Shown here: one piece after another, positions 8,459 to 17,388 of the stretch
Layout: each line of letters opens with the position of its first letter
Numbering within the stretch: the stretch's first letter is position 1
Assembly (NCBI GenBank): GCA_032586195.1
Contig: JAWHQP010000010.1
Coordinates: 9,741 to 73,740 of the forward strand
Length of the DNA stretch: 64,000 bases
DNA from: JAWHQP01 sp032586195
GTDB lineage: Bacteria > Pseudomonadota > Gammaproteobacteria > Enterobacterales > Pasteurellaceae
Direction of reading: 5' to 3'
Notes under the pieces: model-generated
Database searches by the model: none
What the model was told of the DNA's origin: nothing
What the model saw: the letters and a program-made list of their open reading frames with translations, nothing else
Program-made: the position numbers and the translations under genes

Positions 8459-9463
8459 ATGGCATTTAATCTTCATAACCGTCATCTATTAAGTCTGGTT
8501 AATCATTCCGAACGTGAAATCAAATTCTTACTGGAATTATCCCGAGATCTCAAAAAAGCGAAATACGCCGGTACCGAACAGCCCCAACTGAAAGGGAAAA
8601 ATATTGCGCTCATTTTCGAAAAAACCTCCACCCGCACGCGTTGTGCATTTGAAGTGGCCGCTTACGATCAGGGGGCACGTGTTACCTATATTGATCCGAA
8701 TTCATCTCAGATTGGTCACAAGGAAAGCATGAAAGATACCGCCCGTGTATTGGGCAGAATGTATGACGCGATTGAATACCGTGGTTTTAAACAAAGTGTC
8801 GTCAACGAATTAGCCGAATATGCCGGGGTTCCCGTTTTTAACGGATTAACCGATGAATTTCACCCGACGCAGATGCTGGCGGATGTACTGACCATGATAG
8901 AAAACTGCGACAAGCCGCTTAGTGAGATTAGCTACATGTACATTGGTGACGCGCGCAACAACATGGGAAATTCTCTACTTCTGATCGGCGCGAAATTAGG
9001 TATGGACGTTCGGATATGCGGGCCTAAATCCTTACTTCCCGAAGCCGAACTGGTACGGCTATGCGAAGGTTTTGCCCGGCAAAGCGGAGCGCGTATCACA
9101 GTAACCGATGACATTGATAAAGCTGTAAAAGGGGTGGATTTCGTACATACCGACGTGTGGGTTTCTATGGGAGAACCGCTCGAAAGCTGGGGACAACGTA
9201 TTGATCTGTTAATGCCTTACCAAGTTACACCTGAGCTAATGAAACGCGCCCGGAATCCGAAAGTGAAATTTATGCACTGCCTGCCCGCGTTCCACAATAG
9301 CGAAACCAAAATAGGTCGTCAGATTGCAGAAAAATATCCTCAACTCGCCAATGGTATTGAAGTCACCGAAGACGTATTCGAATCACCGATGAATATTGCT
9401 TTTGAACAAGCGGAAAACCGCATGCATACGATTAAAGCGGTGATGGTCGCCAGTCTAGCTTAA
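8459..9463 (+). CDS. arcB: Ornithine carbamoyltransferase
   Basis: It interconverts ornithine plus carbamoyl phosphate and citrulline plus phosphate. The 334 residues show the carbamoyl-phosphate loop STRTR (57-61), the HPTQ motif near 135, and the ornithine-binding HCLPA near 274. An AGGAG site precedes the ATG at 8459. It is followed 14 bases later by carbamate kinase, the arcBC pair of the arginine deiminase pathway. However, no arginine deiminase gene is present and argG lies about 3 kb away, so the enzyme may work in the biosynthetic (ArgF) direction, or in both. The symbol follows the neighbour arcC; argF is the alternative name. Confidence 0.93.
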   Translation: MAFNLHNRHLLSLVNHSEREIKFLLELSRDLKKAKYAGTEQPQLKGKNIALIFEKTSTRTRCAFEVAAYDQGARVTYIDPNSSQIGHKESMKDTARVLGRMYDAIEYRGFKQSVVNELAEYAGVPVFNGLTDEFHPTQMLADVLTMIENCDKPLSEISYMYIGDARNNMGNSLLLIGAKLGMDVRICGPKSLLPEAELVRLCEGFARQSGARITVTDDIDKAVKGVDFVHTDVWVSMGEPLESWGQRIDLLMPYQVTPELMKRARNPKVKFMHCLPAFHNSETKIGRQIAEKYPQLANGIEVTEDVFESPMNIAFEQAENRMHTIKAVMVASLA

Positions 9464-9477
9464 CTTGAGGAATTGAT

Positions 9478-10407
9478 ATGAGAATTGTTATTGCACTAGG
9501 GGGAAATGCCCTGCTTAAACGGGGAGAACCGCTCTCTGCGGAAAATCAGCGTCAGAACGTTCGTATCGCTTGTGAGCAAATCGCTAAAATTTATACCGAT
9601 AACGAATTAGTCATCACCCACGGTAATGGTCCTCAAGTAGGATTGCTGGCATTGCAGGGAGCTGCATATAAAGACGTTTCGACTTATCCGTTAGACGTAT
9701 TAGGCGCCGAATCCGTCGGCATGATCGGCTATATGATTCAGCAGGAATTAGGAAATTTGGTACCGTTTGAAGTACCGTTCGCCACGTTGCTCTCTCAGGT
9801 TGAAGTGGATAAAGACGATCCCGCTTTTTCTCATCCGACAAAACCTATCGGCCCTGTTTATACTAAAGAGGAAGCAGAGAAACTCATGACTGAGAAGGGC
9901 TGGTCAATAGCCCGCGACGGAGATAAGTATCGTCGGGTTGTTCCCAGCCCGTTACCGAAACGTATCTTTGAAATACGTCCCGTCGAATGGCTGCTAGAAA
10001 AGGGCAGTATTGTGATTTGCGCCGGCGGAGGCGGCATTCCGACTTATTACGATGATCAGCATAATCTTCACGGCGTGGAGGCGGTCATTGATAAAGATCT
10101 GTGCTCGGCATTATTAGCCGCCAATATAAAAGCGGAACTGCTTATTATTGCCACCGATGTTTCCGCGGTTTTTGTCGATTGGGGAAAACCGACACAAAAA
10201 GCCATTGCGTTCGCCAACCCTGAAAGTATCGGCAAAATGAATTTTGCCGCGGGCTCTATGGGGCCAAAAGTGCAAGCCGCGATTAATTTTGTGCAGGAAA
10301 CTGGCCGCGATGCCGTTATCGGTTCTTTATCCGACATAGTTGACATCGTCAAAGGTAAAGCAGGCACAAGAATTACAAATAAGGTATCTGATATTGAATA
10401 CTTTTAA
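9478..10407 (+). CDS. arcC: Carbamate kinase
   Basis: It transfers phosphate between carbamoyl phosphate and ADP, making ATP during citrulline or carbamoyl-phosphate breakdown. The 309 residues begin with the amino-acid-kinase glycine motif LGGNALL, and carry the HGNGPQVG loop near 43-50 and the GGGGIP loop near 182-187. An RBS (TTGAGGA) precedes the start, and the gap to arcB is 14 bases. The pair shares an operon with the downstream yfcC-type carrier. Confidence 0.96.
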   Translation: MRIVIALGGNALLKRGEPLSAENQRQNVRIACEQIAKIYTDNELVITHGNGPQVGLLALQGAAYKDVSTYPLDVLGAESVGMIGYMIQQELGNLVPFEVPFATLLSQVEVDKDDPAFSHPTKPIGPVYTKEEAEKLMTEKGWSIARDGDKYRRVVPSPLPKRIFEIRPVEWLLEKGSIVICAGGGGIPTYYDDQHNLHGVEAVIDKDLCSALLAANIKAELLIIATDVSAVFVDWGKPTQKAIAFANPESIGKMNFAAGSMGPKVQAAINFVQETGRDAVIGSLSDIVDIVKGKAGTRITNKVSDIEYF

Positions 10408-10475
10408 ACTATAGGGATATATCTGGCCGTAAGGATATATCCTTAATTTTTTCGTTGAAAAACAAGGAGTTCTTT

Positions 10476-11992
10476 ATGTCCACGAAGAAACATTTTAAAT
10501 TTCCCACCGCGTTTACCATCTTATTTGCAATACTGATTATTGTTATCGGGCTGACATGGATTATTCCCGCCGGTTCCTATGCAAAATTAACATACAATTC
10601 CGGCACGGATAAATTTATCGTAAAACCTATCAACAACCCGATAAAATTCTACCCGCCACAAAAGAGTCTCTTGATAATCTAAATATAAAAATCAAATTAT
10701 CCAACTTCACGGAAGGCGTTATCAGAAAGCCTGTGGCAATACCGGGGTCTTATCAGCGGGTGGAACAAAATCCGAAAGGATTAAAGGATATCGCCATCAG
10801 TATGGTAATGGGTACGATTGAGGCCGCCGATGTAATGGTATTTATCTTTGTATTGGGAGGAATGATTGGCGTCATCAACAAAACAGGTTCGTTTAATGCC
10901 GGGCTGTCGGCATTAGCCAAAAGAACCAAAGGGAACGAGTTCCTCATTGTTTTCAGCGTTTGCGTTCTTATGGCTTTAGGCGGTACCACCTGCGGTATTG
11001 AAGAAGAGGCTGTGGCATTCTATCCTATCTTAGCCCCCGTTTTTATTGCATTAGGCTACGACGCCATTGTCTGTGTGGGCGCTATTTTCCTTGCCTCATC
11101 TATGGGAACGGCATTTTCCACCATCAATCCGTTTTCCGTCGTTATCGCCTCCAATGCGGCCGGAATTCAGTTTACCGAAGGTATTACATTCCGTGCTATC
11201 GGTTTGGTTATTGGTTCTGCCGCCGTCATCACATACTTGTACCGGTACTGTAAAAAACTGAAAGCATCCCCTACTTTTTCATATGTTTATGAAGAGAGAG
11301 AAGAATTTATACAACGCTACACCAAAAACTACGATCCTAATAATATTCTTAAATTCACTATACACAGAAAAATTATTTTAACGATTTTCTGTATCGCGTT
11401 TCCTATTATGATTTGGGGCGTAATGGTCGGCGGTTGGTGGTTCCCACAAATGGCGGCGTCTTTCCTGACGTTAACCATTATCATTATGTTTATTTCCAAA
11501 CTGTCCGAAGAAGAAATCATTAATGCCTTTACCAGCGGTGCCGCCGAATTAGTCGGGGTATCACTCATCATCGGTTTGGCTCGGGGTGTTAATTTAGTAT
11601 TAGATGAAGGAATGATTTCCGACACGATTTTAGCCTATATGTCGGATTCCGTAGCGGGCATGCCCGTCACACTATTCGTTCTGGCACAATTGGTCGTATT
11701 CGTTTTCCTCGGCTTATTCGTTCCGTCTTCTTCCGGTCTGGCCGTATTATCCATGCCGATTATGGCTCCGCTGGCCGATGCCGTCGGTATTCCCCGTCAC
11801 ATTGTGGTTTCGGCTTACAACTGGGGGCAATACGCCATGCTATTCCTGGCACCGACAGGATTAGTATTAGTCACCTTACAAATGCTTAATATTCCGTTTA
11901 ATAAATGGGTGAAATTTATCCTGCCAATGATTGGAGTATTGCTCGTCGTCGGCGCCATACTGCTTGTAATTCAGGTTCAGATGTATACTTGA
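10476..11992 (+). pseudogene. YfcC-family (DcuC-like) membrane carrier, split by a one-base deletion
   Basis: The reading frame starting at 10476 (AAGGAG site at 10464-10469) encodes the N-terminus of a YfcC-family carrier: MSTKKHFKFPTAF, first membrane helix, then IIPAGSY. It stops at 10680-10682. The rest continues in the -1 frame from about 10660 (KESLDNL, then VRKP-like VIRKPVAIPGSY) to 11992, with about ten more membrane helices. Adding one base in the CCGCCACAAAAG stretch at 10653-10664 restores a 505-residue protein, the family's length (E. coli YfcC, about 506). The family covers basic amino acid and C4-dicarboxylate carriers. After arcBC it would be expected to move arginine, ornithine or citrulline; that is inference. 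A sequencing error is as likely as true inactivation. Confidence 0.85.
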
Positions 11993-12004
11993 GAGCTCGC
12001 CAAG

Positions 12005-12044
12005 AGGTTGCTATGAGACATAATTTCTTTATGGCAACCTTTTA
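12005..12044 (+). terminator. Probable terminator of the arcBC operon
   Basis: AGGTTGC (12005-12011) pairs with GCAACCT (12034-12040), followed by TTTATC; the loop is long. It lies just after the carrier gene and before the Lrp-type regulator. Confidence 0.55.
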
Positions 12045-12076
12045 TCTAGTAATGACCAAAAGACAAAGGAGAGCCC

Positions 12077-12544
12077 ATGACAATGAATCTATTGGATAAT
12101 ATAGATACGCGAATTCTGCGAGCATTACAACAAAACGGTCGTTTGCAAAATAATGAATTGGCACAGAAAATCGGATTATCAAATTCAGCCTGTCTAAGAC
12201 GAGTCAATCTTCTCGAACAAAAAGGAATTATTAATAAATATGTCGCTATTCTCGAGCCTAAAAAACTGAATTGTAATCTGACTGTTTACGTTCTGGGTTC
12301 TTTCTTTGAAGAAGATCTAAAACTGAGGGAACGTTTTATTTTTGAAATGAAATTTATTCCGCAAGTAACAGAATGTCATTTAATGGCGGGAGATTATGAC
12401 TTTATCGTCAAATTACAGGTTGCTGACATTGATGAATTTTATGCCTACAAAAAACGATACTTCACTAAAGAATTAGGTGTCAAAAACCTGAAATCCGAAA
12501 TCAGTTTAAAAACCGTTAAAAATACGACTGAACTTCCTCTCTAA
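12077..12544 (+). CDS. Lrp/AsnC-family transcriptional regulator
   Basis: A 155-residue feast/famine regulator: an N-terminal winged helix-turn-helix (about 8-55, with the signature NNELAQKIGLSNSACLRRV) and a C-terminal RAM effector-binding domain (about 70-145). Such proteins bind DNA as dimers or octamers and respond to amino acids. The start at 12077 has AGGAG five bases upstream; a second ATG at 12083 is possible. It follows the arcBC-carrier genes on the same strand and faces argG, so local control of arginine, ornithine or citrulline genes is a reasonable inference. It is not Lrp itself by obvious identity; ligand unknown. Confidence 0.88.
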   Translation: MTMNLLDNIDTRILRALQQNGRLQNNELAQKIGLSNSACLRRVNLLEQKGIINKYVAILEPKKLNCNLTVYVLGSFFEEDLKLRERFIFEMKFIPQVTECHLMAGDYDFIVKLQVADIDEFYAYKKRYFTKELGVKNLKSEISLKTVKNTTELPL

Positions 12545-12567
12545 CGATCCGCCTGATATATAAAAAT

Positions 12568-12615
12568 ACCGCACTCCGAACACACCTGCCGCCAAGCCGG
12601 ATTCAAAAGTGCGGT
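12568..12615. repeat. Uptake-sequence dyad between the Lrp-type gene and argG
   Basis: ACCGCACT (12568-12575) faces an exact AAGTGCGGT (12607-12615). The pair can form a stem in the transcript and is followed by a T-run (12625-12636). It is a likely terminator shared by the two converging genes as well as an uptake signal. Confidence 0.65.
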
Positions 12616-12637
12616 GTCAAAATTTCGAGTTTTTTTA

Positions 12638-13975
12638 TCAGTCTTTATTATTTAACTGAAGAACCACCGAATCTTTATCCGCGGTTAATAACCCCGCTTT
12701 AGCATACACGCCCAATTTGCCGCGGGTATCCACGATATCCAAATTACGCATGGTTAGCTGCCCGATACGATCGATCGGATCAAACGGCGCATTTTCCACT
12801 TTTTCCATGCTCAGACGCTCAGCGGCATAAGTCAGATTCGGCGATTCGGTGTTTAAAATGGAATAATCATTACCACGACGCAGTTCAAGGGTCACCTCAC
12901 CCGTAACGGCACGAGCGACCCAGCGTTGCGCGGTTTCACGTAACATTAACGCCTGCGGATCAAACCAACGGCCCTGATACAGCAAACGGCCCAAACGCAA
13001 ACCGTTAATGCGGTATTGTTCAATGGTATCTTCGTTGTGAATACCGGTAACCAAACGTTCGTAAGCGATATGGAATAACGCCATTCCCGGCGCTTCATAG
13101 ATGCCGCGGGATTTGGCTTCAATGATACGGTTTTCGATTTGGTCGGACATACCCAGACCGTGACGGCCGCCGATACGGTTTGCTTCCAAAAATAAATCCA
13201 CCACGTTGTCAAAGGTTTTGCCGTTTAACGCCACCGGCACGCCTTCTTCAAAACGCACGGTAACGGTTTCCGCTTCCACTTTAACGTTTTCATCCCAGAA
13301 CGCTACGCCCATAATCGGTTTCACAATTTTAATGCCGGTACTTAATTCTTCCAAATCTTTAGCTTCATGGGTGGCGCCAAGCATATTAGAATCGGTCGAA
13401 TAGGCTTTTTCTACCGACATTTTATAATCAAAACCATTGGCAATTAGGAATTGAGACATTTCAAAACGGCCGCCCAATTCATCGATAAATTGTTGATCTA
13501 ACCAAGGTTTATAAATTTTCAGATTCGGATTGGTTAATAAACCGTAACGATAGAAACGTTCAATATCATTACCTTTGAAGGTTGAGCCGTCGCCCCAGAT
13601 ATTCACGTTATCTTCCTTCATCGCCGCCACTAACATTGTGCCCGTTACCGCGCGGCCTAACGGAGTAGTATTGAAATAGGTCACACCGCCAGTGGAAACA
13701 TGAAACGCGCCGGCCTGAATTGCCGCAATGCCTTCGTGCGCTAACTGAGTACGGCAATCGATTAAACGGGCGTTTTCCGCTCCGTATTCCATCGCTTTAC
13801 GCGGAATGGCATTGTAATCGTCTTCATCCGGCTGACCAAGATTTGCCGTGTAAGCGTAAGGCACTGCGCCTTTCTGACGCATCCACAATAATGCGGCACT
13901 CGTGTCTAAACCGCCTGAAAATGCGATACCAACTTTTTGTCCTTTGGGAAGATGTTGTAGGATTGTATTTGACAT
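12638..13975 (-). CDS. argG: Argininosuccinate synthase
   Basis: It joins citrulline and aspartate with ATP to make argininosuccinate, the penultimate step of arginine synthesis. The frame is open upstream to 14332, but the true start is the ATG at 13975, which has AGGAA upstream and gives a 445-residue protein like other long-type (E. coli-like) ArgG. The ATP-binding loop AFSGGLDTSA is at about 18-27. With arcB-made citrulline this gives a route from ornithine to arginine. No convincing ArgR box pair was found in the 85 bases upstream. Confidence 0.96.
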   Translation of the reverse strand: MSNTILQHLPKGQKVGIAFSGGLDTSAALLWMRQKGAVPYAYTANLGQPDEDDYNAIPRKAMEYGAENARLIDCRTQLAHEGIAAIQAGAFHVSTGGVTYFNTTPLGRAVTGTMLVAAMKEDNVNIWGDGSTFKGNDIERFYRYGLLTNPNLKIYKPWLDQQFIDELGGRFEMSQFLIANGFDYKMSVEKAYSTDSNMLGATHEAKDLEELSTGIKIVKPIMGVAFWDENVKVEAETVTVRFEEGVPVALNGKTFDNVVDLFLEANRIGGRHGLGMSDQIENRIIEAKSRGIYEAPGMALFHIAYERLVTGIHNEDTIEQYRINGLRLGRLLYQGRWFDPQALMLRETAQRWVARAVTGEVTLELRRGNDYSILNTESPNLTYAAERLSMEKVENAPFDPIDRIGQLTMRNLDIVDTRGKLGVYAKAGLLTADKDSVVLQLNNKD

Positions 13976-14060
13976 AGGTAATTCCTGTATTCGATATGTT
14001 TGAACGTTATTTTTGCAAGATTGCAAAATCCGCATATTATTCATGAAAATGAACGGATTT

Positions 14061-14903
14061 TCAACCGCCCGGGCCGGTTCTTTCGGTGAAATCGTCCGGA
14101 TCGGGATATTGATAGATAAAACCCAACTCCCGACAGATCTTATTACCCTGCACAATGCGTTTGACATCGTTATCAGTCGTCTGAAAGTGCGGTGCCGACA
14201 AAGCGAGTTTTTTCGCCATCCGCCTATAATACGCCGCCCGGACGGGATGATTGGGCGCGACCAAATGATATAGTCTGCGGGCGCCCGACGTTTCCAGCAA
14301 TAACTGAATGGCCCGCACGCAATCGTCCACATGAACCAAATTCACCGGCACATTGCCGTCCGGCAAATTCCGCTTACCCGCCAAATGCACCACGGGATGA
14401 CGATCCTCGCCCACCAAACCCGCCAGACGGAGAATATCCACATCAATATCCCGTAAATTCAACAACCTTTGTTCAATTTCCAGCAACGCTTTGCCTACAT
14501 CGTTATCAGGCTGAGGCAACGAATCTTCGTTGAACTCGCCGCCGACATTAGGAAAAACCGAAACGGAACTGATAAAAATAATGTGATTGACGCTGAACAG
14601 CAACGCCTCGCTGACAAGATTCCGTATGCTTTGCACGTAATCGCGCGGGCTGAAAAAATACCGGCTCGGCGGAATATTAATCACCAACGCCTCCGCCGCC
14701 AGCAAAGCCGCCATGTCGTCGGGATCGGCATTCAGCTCCGGGGTCAGTTCCAAATGATAGGCCTGAATCCGCTCCAGCCGCATTTGTTCGACGCCCTCAT
14801 GGGTGCGCTTGCTGCCTTTCACATCCCATCCCATCTGGCGTAAATGACGGGCCAACGGATAACCCAGCCAGCCCAGACCTACAATTGCAACGGATTTCAT
14901 CAT
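14061..14903 (-). CDS. NAD(P)-dependent epimerase/reductase-like protein (YeeZ type)
   Basis: A 280-residue Rossmann-fold protein of the extended SDR/NAD-dependent epimerase kind. The dinucleotide loop is VGLGWLGYPLA at about 8-18; SSVSVF near 112-117 marks the strand that normally carries the catalytic serine. The canonical YxxxK is not obvious at its usual place, so enzymatic activity is uncertain. The closest family I recognise is E. coli YeeZ, whose substrate is unknown. The next gene upstream, a methyltransferase, ends 4 bases before its start, so they are one transcription unit. An uptake sequence (14186-14194) lies inside the gene. Confidence 0.75.
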   Translation of the reverse strand: MMKSVAIVGLGWLGYPLARHLRQMGWDVKGSKRTHEGVEQMRLERIQAYHLELTPELNADPDDMAALLAAEALVINIPPSRYFFSPRDYVQSIRNLVSEALLFSVNHIIFISSVSVFPNVGGEFNEDSLPQPDNDVGKALLEIEQRLLNLRDIDVDILRLAGLVGEDRHPVVHLAGKRNLPDGNVPVNLVHVDDCVRAIQLLLETSGARRLYHLVAPNHPVRAAYYRRMAKKLALSAPHFQTTDNDVKRIVQGNKICRELGFIYQYPDPDDFTERTGPGG

Positions 14904-14907
14904 GTTC

Positions 14908-15513
14908 CTACCGTTTTTTCGTTAAAATGATATGCTGCATTAATCGTGCAAAATAAAATTTACGGTGAACAATTTCAACCGGAAGCCCTTGCAGCAAAGG
15001 CGCGACTTGCAGATTAATCGAGGTTGCCAAACGACGGGTAAGCACGTTTAAGCCTTTCCGCCATAACGGAGCCGTTTTATCATCCGGTAAAAATTTATCC
15101 CAAATGGAAATTCGGCCGCCCGGTTTAACGATCCGCACCGCTTCGTCAAGCAATACCTGCGGCTGATCCGTGACCGCCAGAATCAAATGTAACAGCACGA
15201 GATCCTGCGAATCGTCCGCCAGCCCCGAATATTCCGCTCTGCCCTGCTGGAAATGAATGTGCGAAAAATGAAGTTCCGCCGCCCGCCGCTCGGCTTTGCG
15301 CAGCATAGCACCGGAAAAATCCGCGGCAACAATCCGGCTGTTCGCGGGCAAAAACGACAAATCCGCTCCCGTACCGCAGCCGGCAATATAAATCTGTTGC
15401 GGCGCCGTGCCCGGAGACAAGTGCTGAAACACATCCTGCCGCTGCGTTTGCAGGGTTTTTATCAGAGGATTATAGAAAACACTATAAATATCCCAGCTCG
15501 TTGCATTTGTCAT
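14908..15513 (-). CDS. SAM-dependent methyltransferase (class I, UbiE-like)
   Basis: A 201-residue class I methyltransferase. The SAM-binding motif I is IAGCGTGAD at about 43-51, with the acidic strand end VAADFSG near 63-69 and a motif IV-like DLVLLHLIL near 104-112. Substrate cannot be read from the sequence. It is 4 bases upstream of the epimerase-like gene. The start at 15513 was taken as the only one covering the N-terminal helix; no strong ribosome-binding site is visible. Confidence 0.8.
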   Translation of the reverse strand: MTNATSWDIYSVFYNPLIKTLQTQRQDVFQHLSPGTAPQQIYIAGCGTGADLSFLPANSRIVAADFSGAMLRKAERRAAELHFSHIHFQQGRAEYSGLADDSQDLVLLHLILAVTDQPQVLLDEAVRIVKPGGRISIWDKFLPDDKTAPLWRKGLNVLTRRLATSINLQVAPLLQGLPVEIVHRKFYFARLMQHIILTKKR

Positions 15514-15536
15514 GGTTTTCTTCTTCTCTCATAAAA

Positions 15537-15563
15537 AAGTGCGGTGCTGAAAAACGGAGTTTT
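15537..15563 (+). repeat. Extended DNA uptake sequence
   Basis: The core AAGTGCGGT at 15537-15545 is followed by GCTGAAAA and a GAGTTTT tail. The same 27-base string recurs at 25696-25722. Confidence 0.85.
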
Positions 15564-15586
15564 GATCTGTCCAAAACTTAGACCGT

Positions 15587-15712
15587 TTAACCAAAGGATT
15601 GAGAACGATATTGTATCGGACTTAATCTTTTTAATTTTAGCCGAATCCTATCATAATTGTAATAAACAATGTAGTCATTGACTGCCCGCTCAATCTCATC
15701 CACCGTTTTAAA
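15587..15712 (-). pseudogene. IS3-family transposase (orfB) C-terminal remnant
   Basis: Read on the minus strand, 41 codons followed by a TAA (15587-15589) encode the end of an IS3-type integrase-core transposase. Recognisable pieces are TVDEIERAV, then YIVYYNYDRIR, then LKLKRLSPIQYRSQ, matching the YI-x-YYN-x-x-RI-x-x-KL-x-x-x-SP-x-x-YR pattern that ends these proteins. Upstream codons hit a stop at 15713-15715 and I find no further homology, no orfA and no clear inverted repeats, so this is a decayed fragment. It lies beside an uptake sequence, between the methyltransferase and the DcuC-type carrier. Confidence 0.75.
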
Positions 15713-16025
15713 TTATGTTTGAATTAATAAAAACAAGACCTGTTAATGCGTCGGATTCCGAAGAAAATCGCGGCAAGACGTTCACGAGACGTATTGCCAA
15801 GCATAATGTAACGCCCTAACCTATTAATTTTTTTGAGCAAAGTCACAAAATGAATATAATTTTATTACTTTTATGAGGTTAACTAAGCATAATACCCGTT
15901 ACGCAATATAAGACCAATAATTTCAAGGGGGCTACTTAACTGCATTTCAGTCAAAACATACAATCAGATACATTACCGATCAACTCTGCTTTTAACTTTT
16001 CATTCATTAACCTAAGGAACTTACT
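15713..16025. other. Non-coding region upstream of the DcuC-family gene
   Basis: About 310 bases with no gene that I can recognise. It should contain the promoter of the carrier gene at 16026, whose Shine-Dalgarno (AAGGAA) is at 16014-16019. The part near 15740-15830 may be further decayed insertion-sequence DNA, but I cannot show homology. Confidence 0.5.
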
Positions 16026-17318
16026 ATGTCTATTTTTAACTCAATCGTTGCTATTATCGGCATTATCGCGGCGATTTATTTACTTGTAAGAAAATATGAA
16101 ACCCGGACGGTGTTAATCGGTATCGGGTTATTAATGTCAATCATCACTTTTCACCCGATGGAGGCATTAGACGCCTTTGCCAAAAGCATGACATCGGGCG
16201 GGCTCATTATGGCAATTTGTTCCAGTATGGGTTTTGCTTATGTCATGAAATACACCCAATGTGATACACATCTTGTGCATTTGCTGACTAAGCCGTTAAG
16301 CGGATTAAAATTTTTCTTAATCCCTATCGCGACCATTATTACATTCTTTATTAATATTGCCATTCCGTCCGCTGCCGGCTGTGCGGCCGCAGTAGGGGCA
16401 ACGCTCATTCCGGTATTAAAAAGTGCTGGAGTTCGTCCAGCTACCGCTGGTGCAGCAATTTTAGCGGGTACATTCGGTTCTATGATGAGTCCGGGTTCGT
16501 CTCATTCTGCAATGATTAGTGAAATGTCCGGCTTAACCATTACTGAAGTCAATCTCGCCCACGCACCTTATACCATGATTGCTGGTGCAATCGGTGCAGT
16601 GATTTTAACGCTGTTGGCTATCGTCTTTAAAGACTATGGCGAAACACACCGTCAGGCCTATTTAGCAGAAAACCAAGATTCAGAAACAAAATTTGCTAAA
16701 GTGAATATTCTTTTTGCCCTTGCGCCTCTTCTTCCTCTTATCATTTTAGTCATCGGCGGCACTTCTCTACAACAAATCGAATGGCTACAATGGACCAAAA
16801 TGGGCGTGCCGCAAGCAATGTTAATCGGTGCAATTTATGCCTTAATTGTGACAAGAATTTCCCCGGCGAAAATTACCGATGAATTTTTCAACGGAATGGG
16901 AAATTCCTACGCCAACGTATTAGGCATTATTATCGCCGCCAGCGTGTTCGTTGCTGGTCTCGAATCTACCGGAGCCATTGATTCCGCTATTGAATTTCTC
17001 AAAAGCTCCAACGAATTTGTTCGTTGGGGAGCCACAATCGGCCCGTTCTTAATGGGCGTTGTAACAGGCTCCGGTGACGCTGCGGCTATCGCGTTTAATA
17101 CTGCGGTGACACCGCATGCCGTAGAATTGGGGTATTCTCATCTTAATCTAGGCATGGCGGCGGCCATTGCCGGAGCAATCGGTCGTACCGCATCACCTAT
17201 CGCAGGTGTGACCATCGTTTGTGCTGGATTGGCTATGGTCAGCCCGGTAGAAATGATTAAACGTACCGCTCCCGGCATGATTCTCGCCACCCTATTCCTT
17301 GCTTTATTTATGCTGTAA
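16026..17318 (+). CDS. DcuC-family carrier
   Basis: A 430-residue inner-membrane carrier with about 11-12 hydrophobic helices and the glycine/serine-rich segments typical of the DcuC (C4-dicarboxylate uptake C) family, such as IPSAAGCAAAVG and TFGSMMSPGSSHSAM. An AAGGAA site precedes the start. It is followed by an uptake-sequence terminator and then, 70 bases on, by an M20 amidohydrolase on the same strand. DcuC itself exports succinate in anaerobic cells, which would suit a succinate producer. The pairing with an amidohydrolase suggests instead uptake of an acylated amino acid or p-aminobenzoyl-glutamate-like substrate. Substrate is unproven. Confidence 0.85.
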   Translation: MSIFNSIVAIIGIIAAIYLLVRKYETRTVLIGIGLLMSIITFHPMEALDAFAKSMTSGGLIMAICSSMGFAYVMKYTQCDTHLVHLLTKPLSGLKFFLIPIATIITFFINIAIPSAAGCAAAVGATLIPVLKSAGVRPATAGAAILAGTFGSMMSPGSSHSAMISEMSGLTITEVNLAHAPYTMIAGAIGAVILTLLAIVFKDYGETHRQAYLAENQDSETKFAKVNILFALAPLLPLIILVIGGTSLQQIEWLQWTKMGVPQAMLIGAIYALIVTRISPAKITDEFFNGMGNSYANVLGIIIAASVFVAGLESTGAIDSAIEFLKSSNEFVRWGATIGPFLMGVVTGSGDAAAIAFNTAVTPHAVELGYSHLNLGMAAAIAGAIGRTASPIAGVTIVCAGLAMVSPVEMIKRTAPGMILATLFLALFML

Positions 17319-17335
17319 AAATAAGTGAAATTTAG

Positions 17336-17356
17336 ACCGCACTTTTAAAGTGCGGT
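17336..17356 (+). terminator. Uptake-sequence palindrome acting as terminator
   Basis: Two exact uptake cores in opposite orientation (17336-17344 and 17348-17356) separated by TTA form a 9-base-pair perfect stem, followed by TAATTTTT. It lies between the carrier and the amidohydrolase. Confidence 0.85.
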
Positions 17357-17388
17357 TAATTTTTCCATCATTTTATAGGAGTCAAAAT

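Noticed and set aside
8238..8492. Small open frame of 84 codons upstream of arcB
   Set aside because: No ribosome-binding site, very AT-rich low-complexity residues, and it overlaps the arcB start. Probably chance.
13976..14060. ArgR operator before argG
   Set aside because: Only isolated ATTCA-type half-sites; no 18-base palindrome with its partner.
13976..14332. N-terminal extension of argG
   Set aside because: The frame is open but the extra 119 residues look random, and argG proteins start at MSNTILQ; the ATG at 13975 has a good ribosome-binding site.
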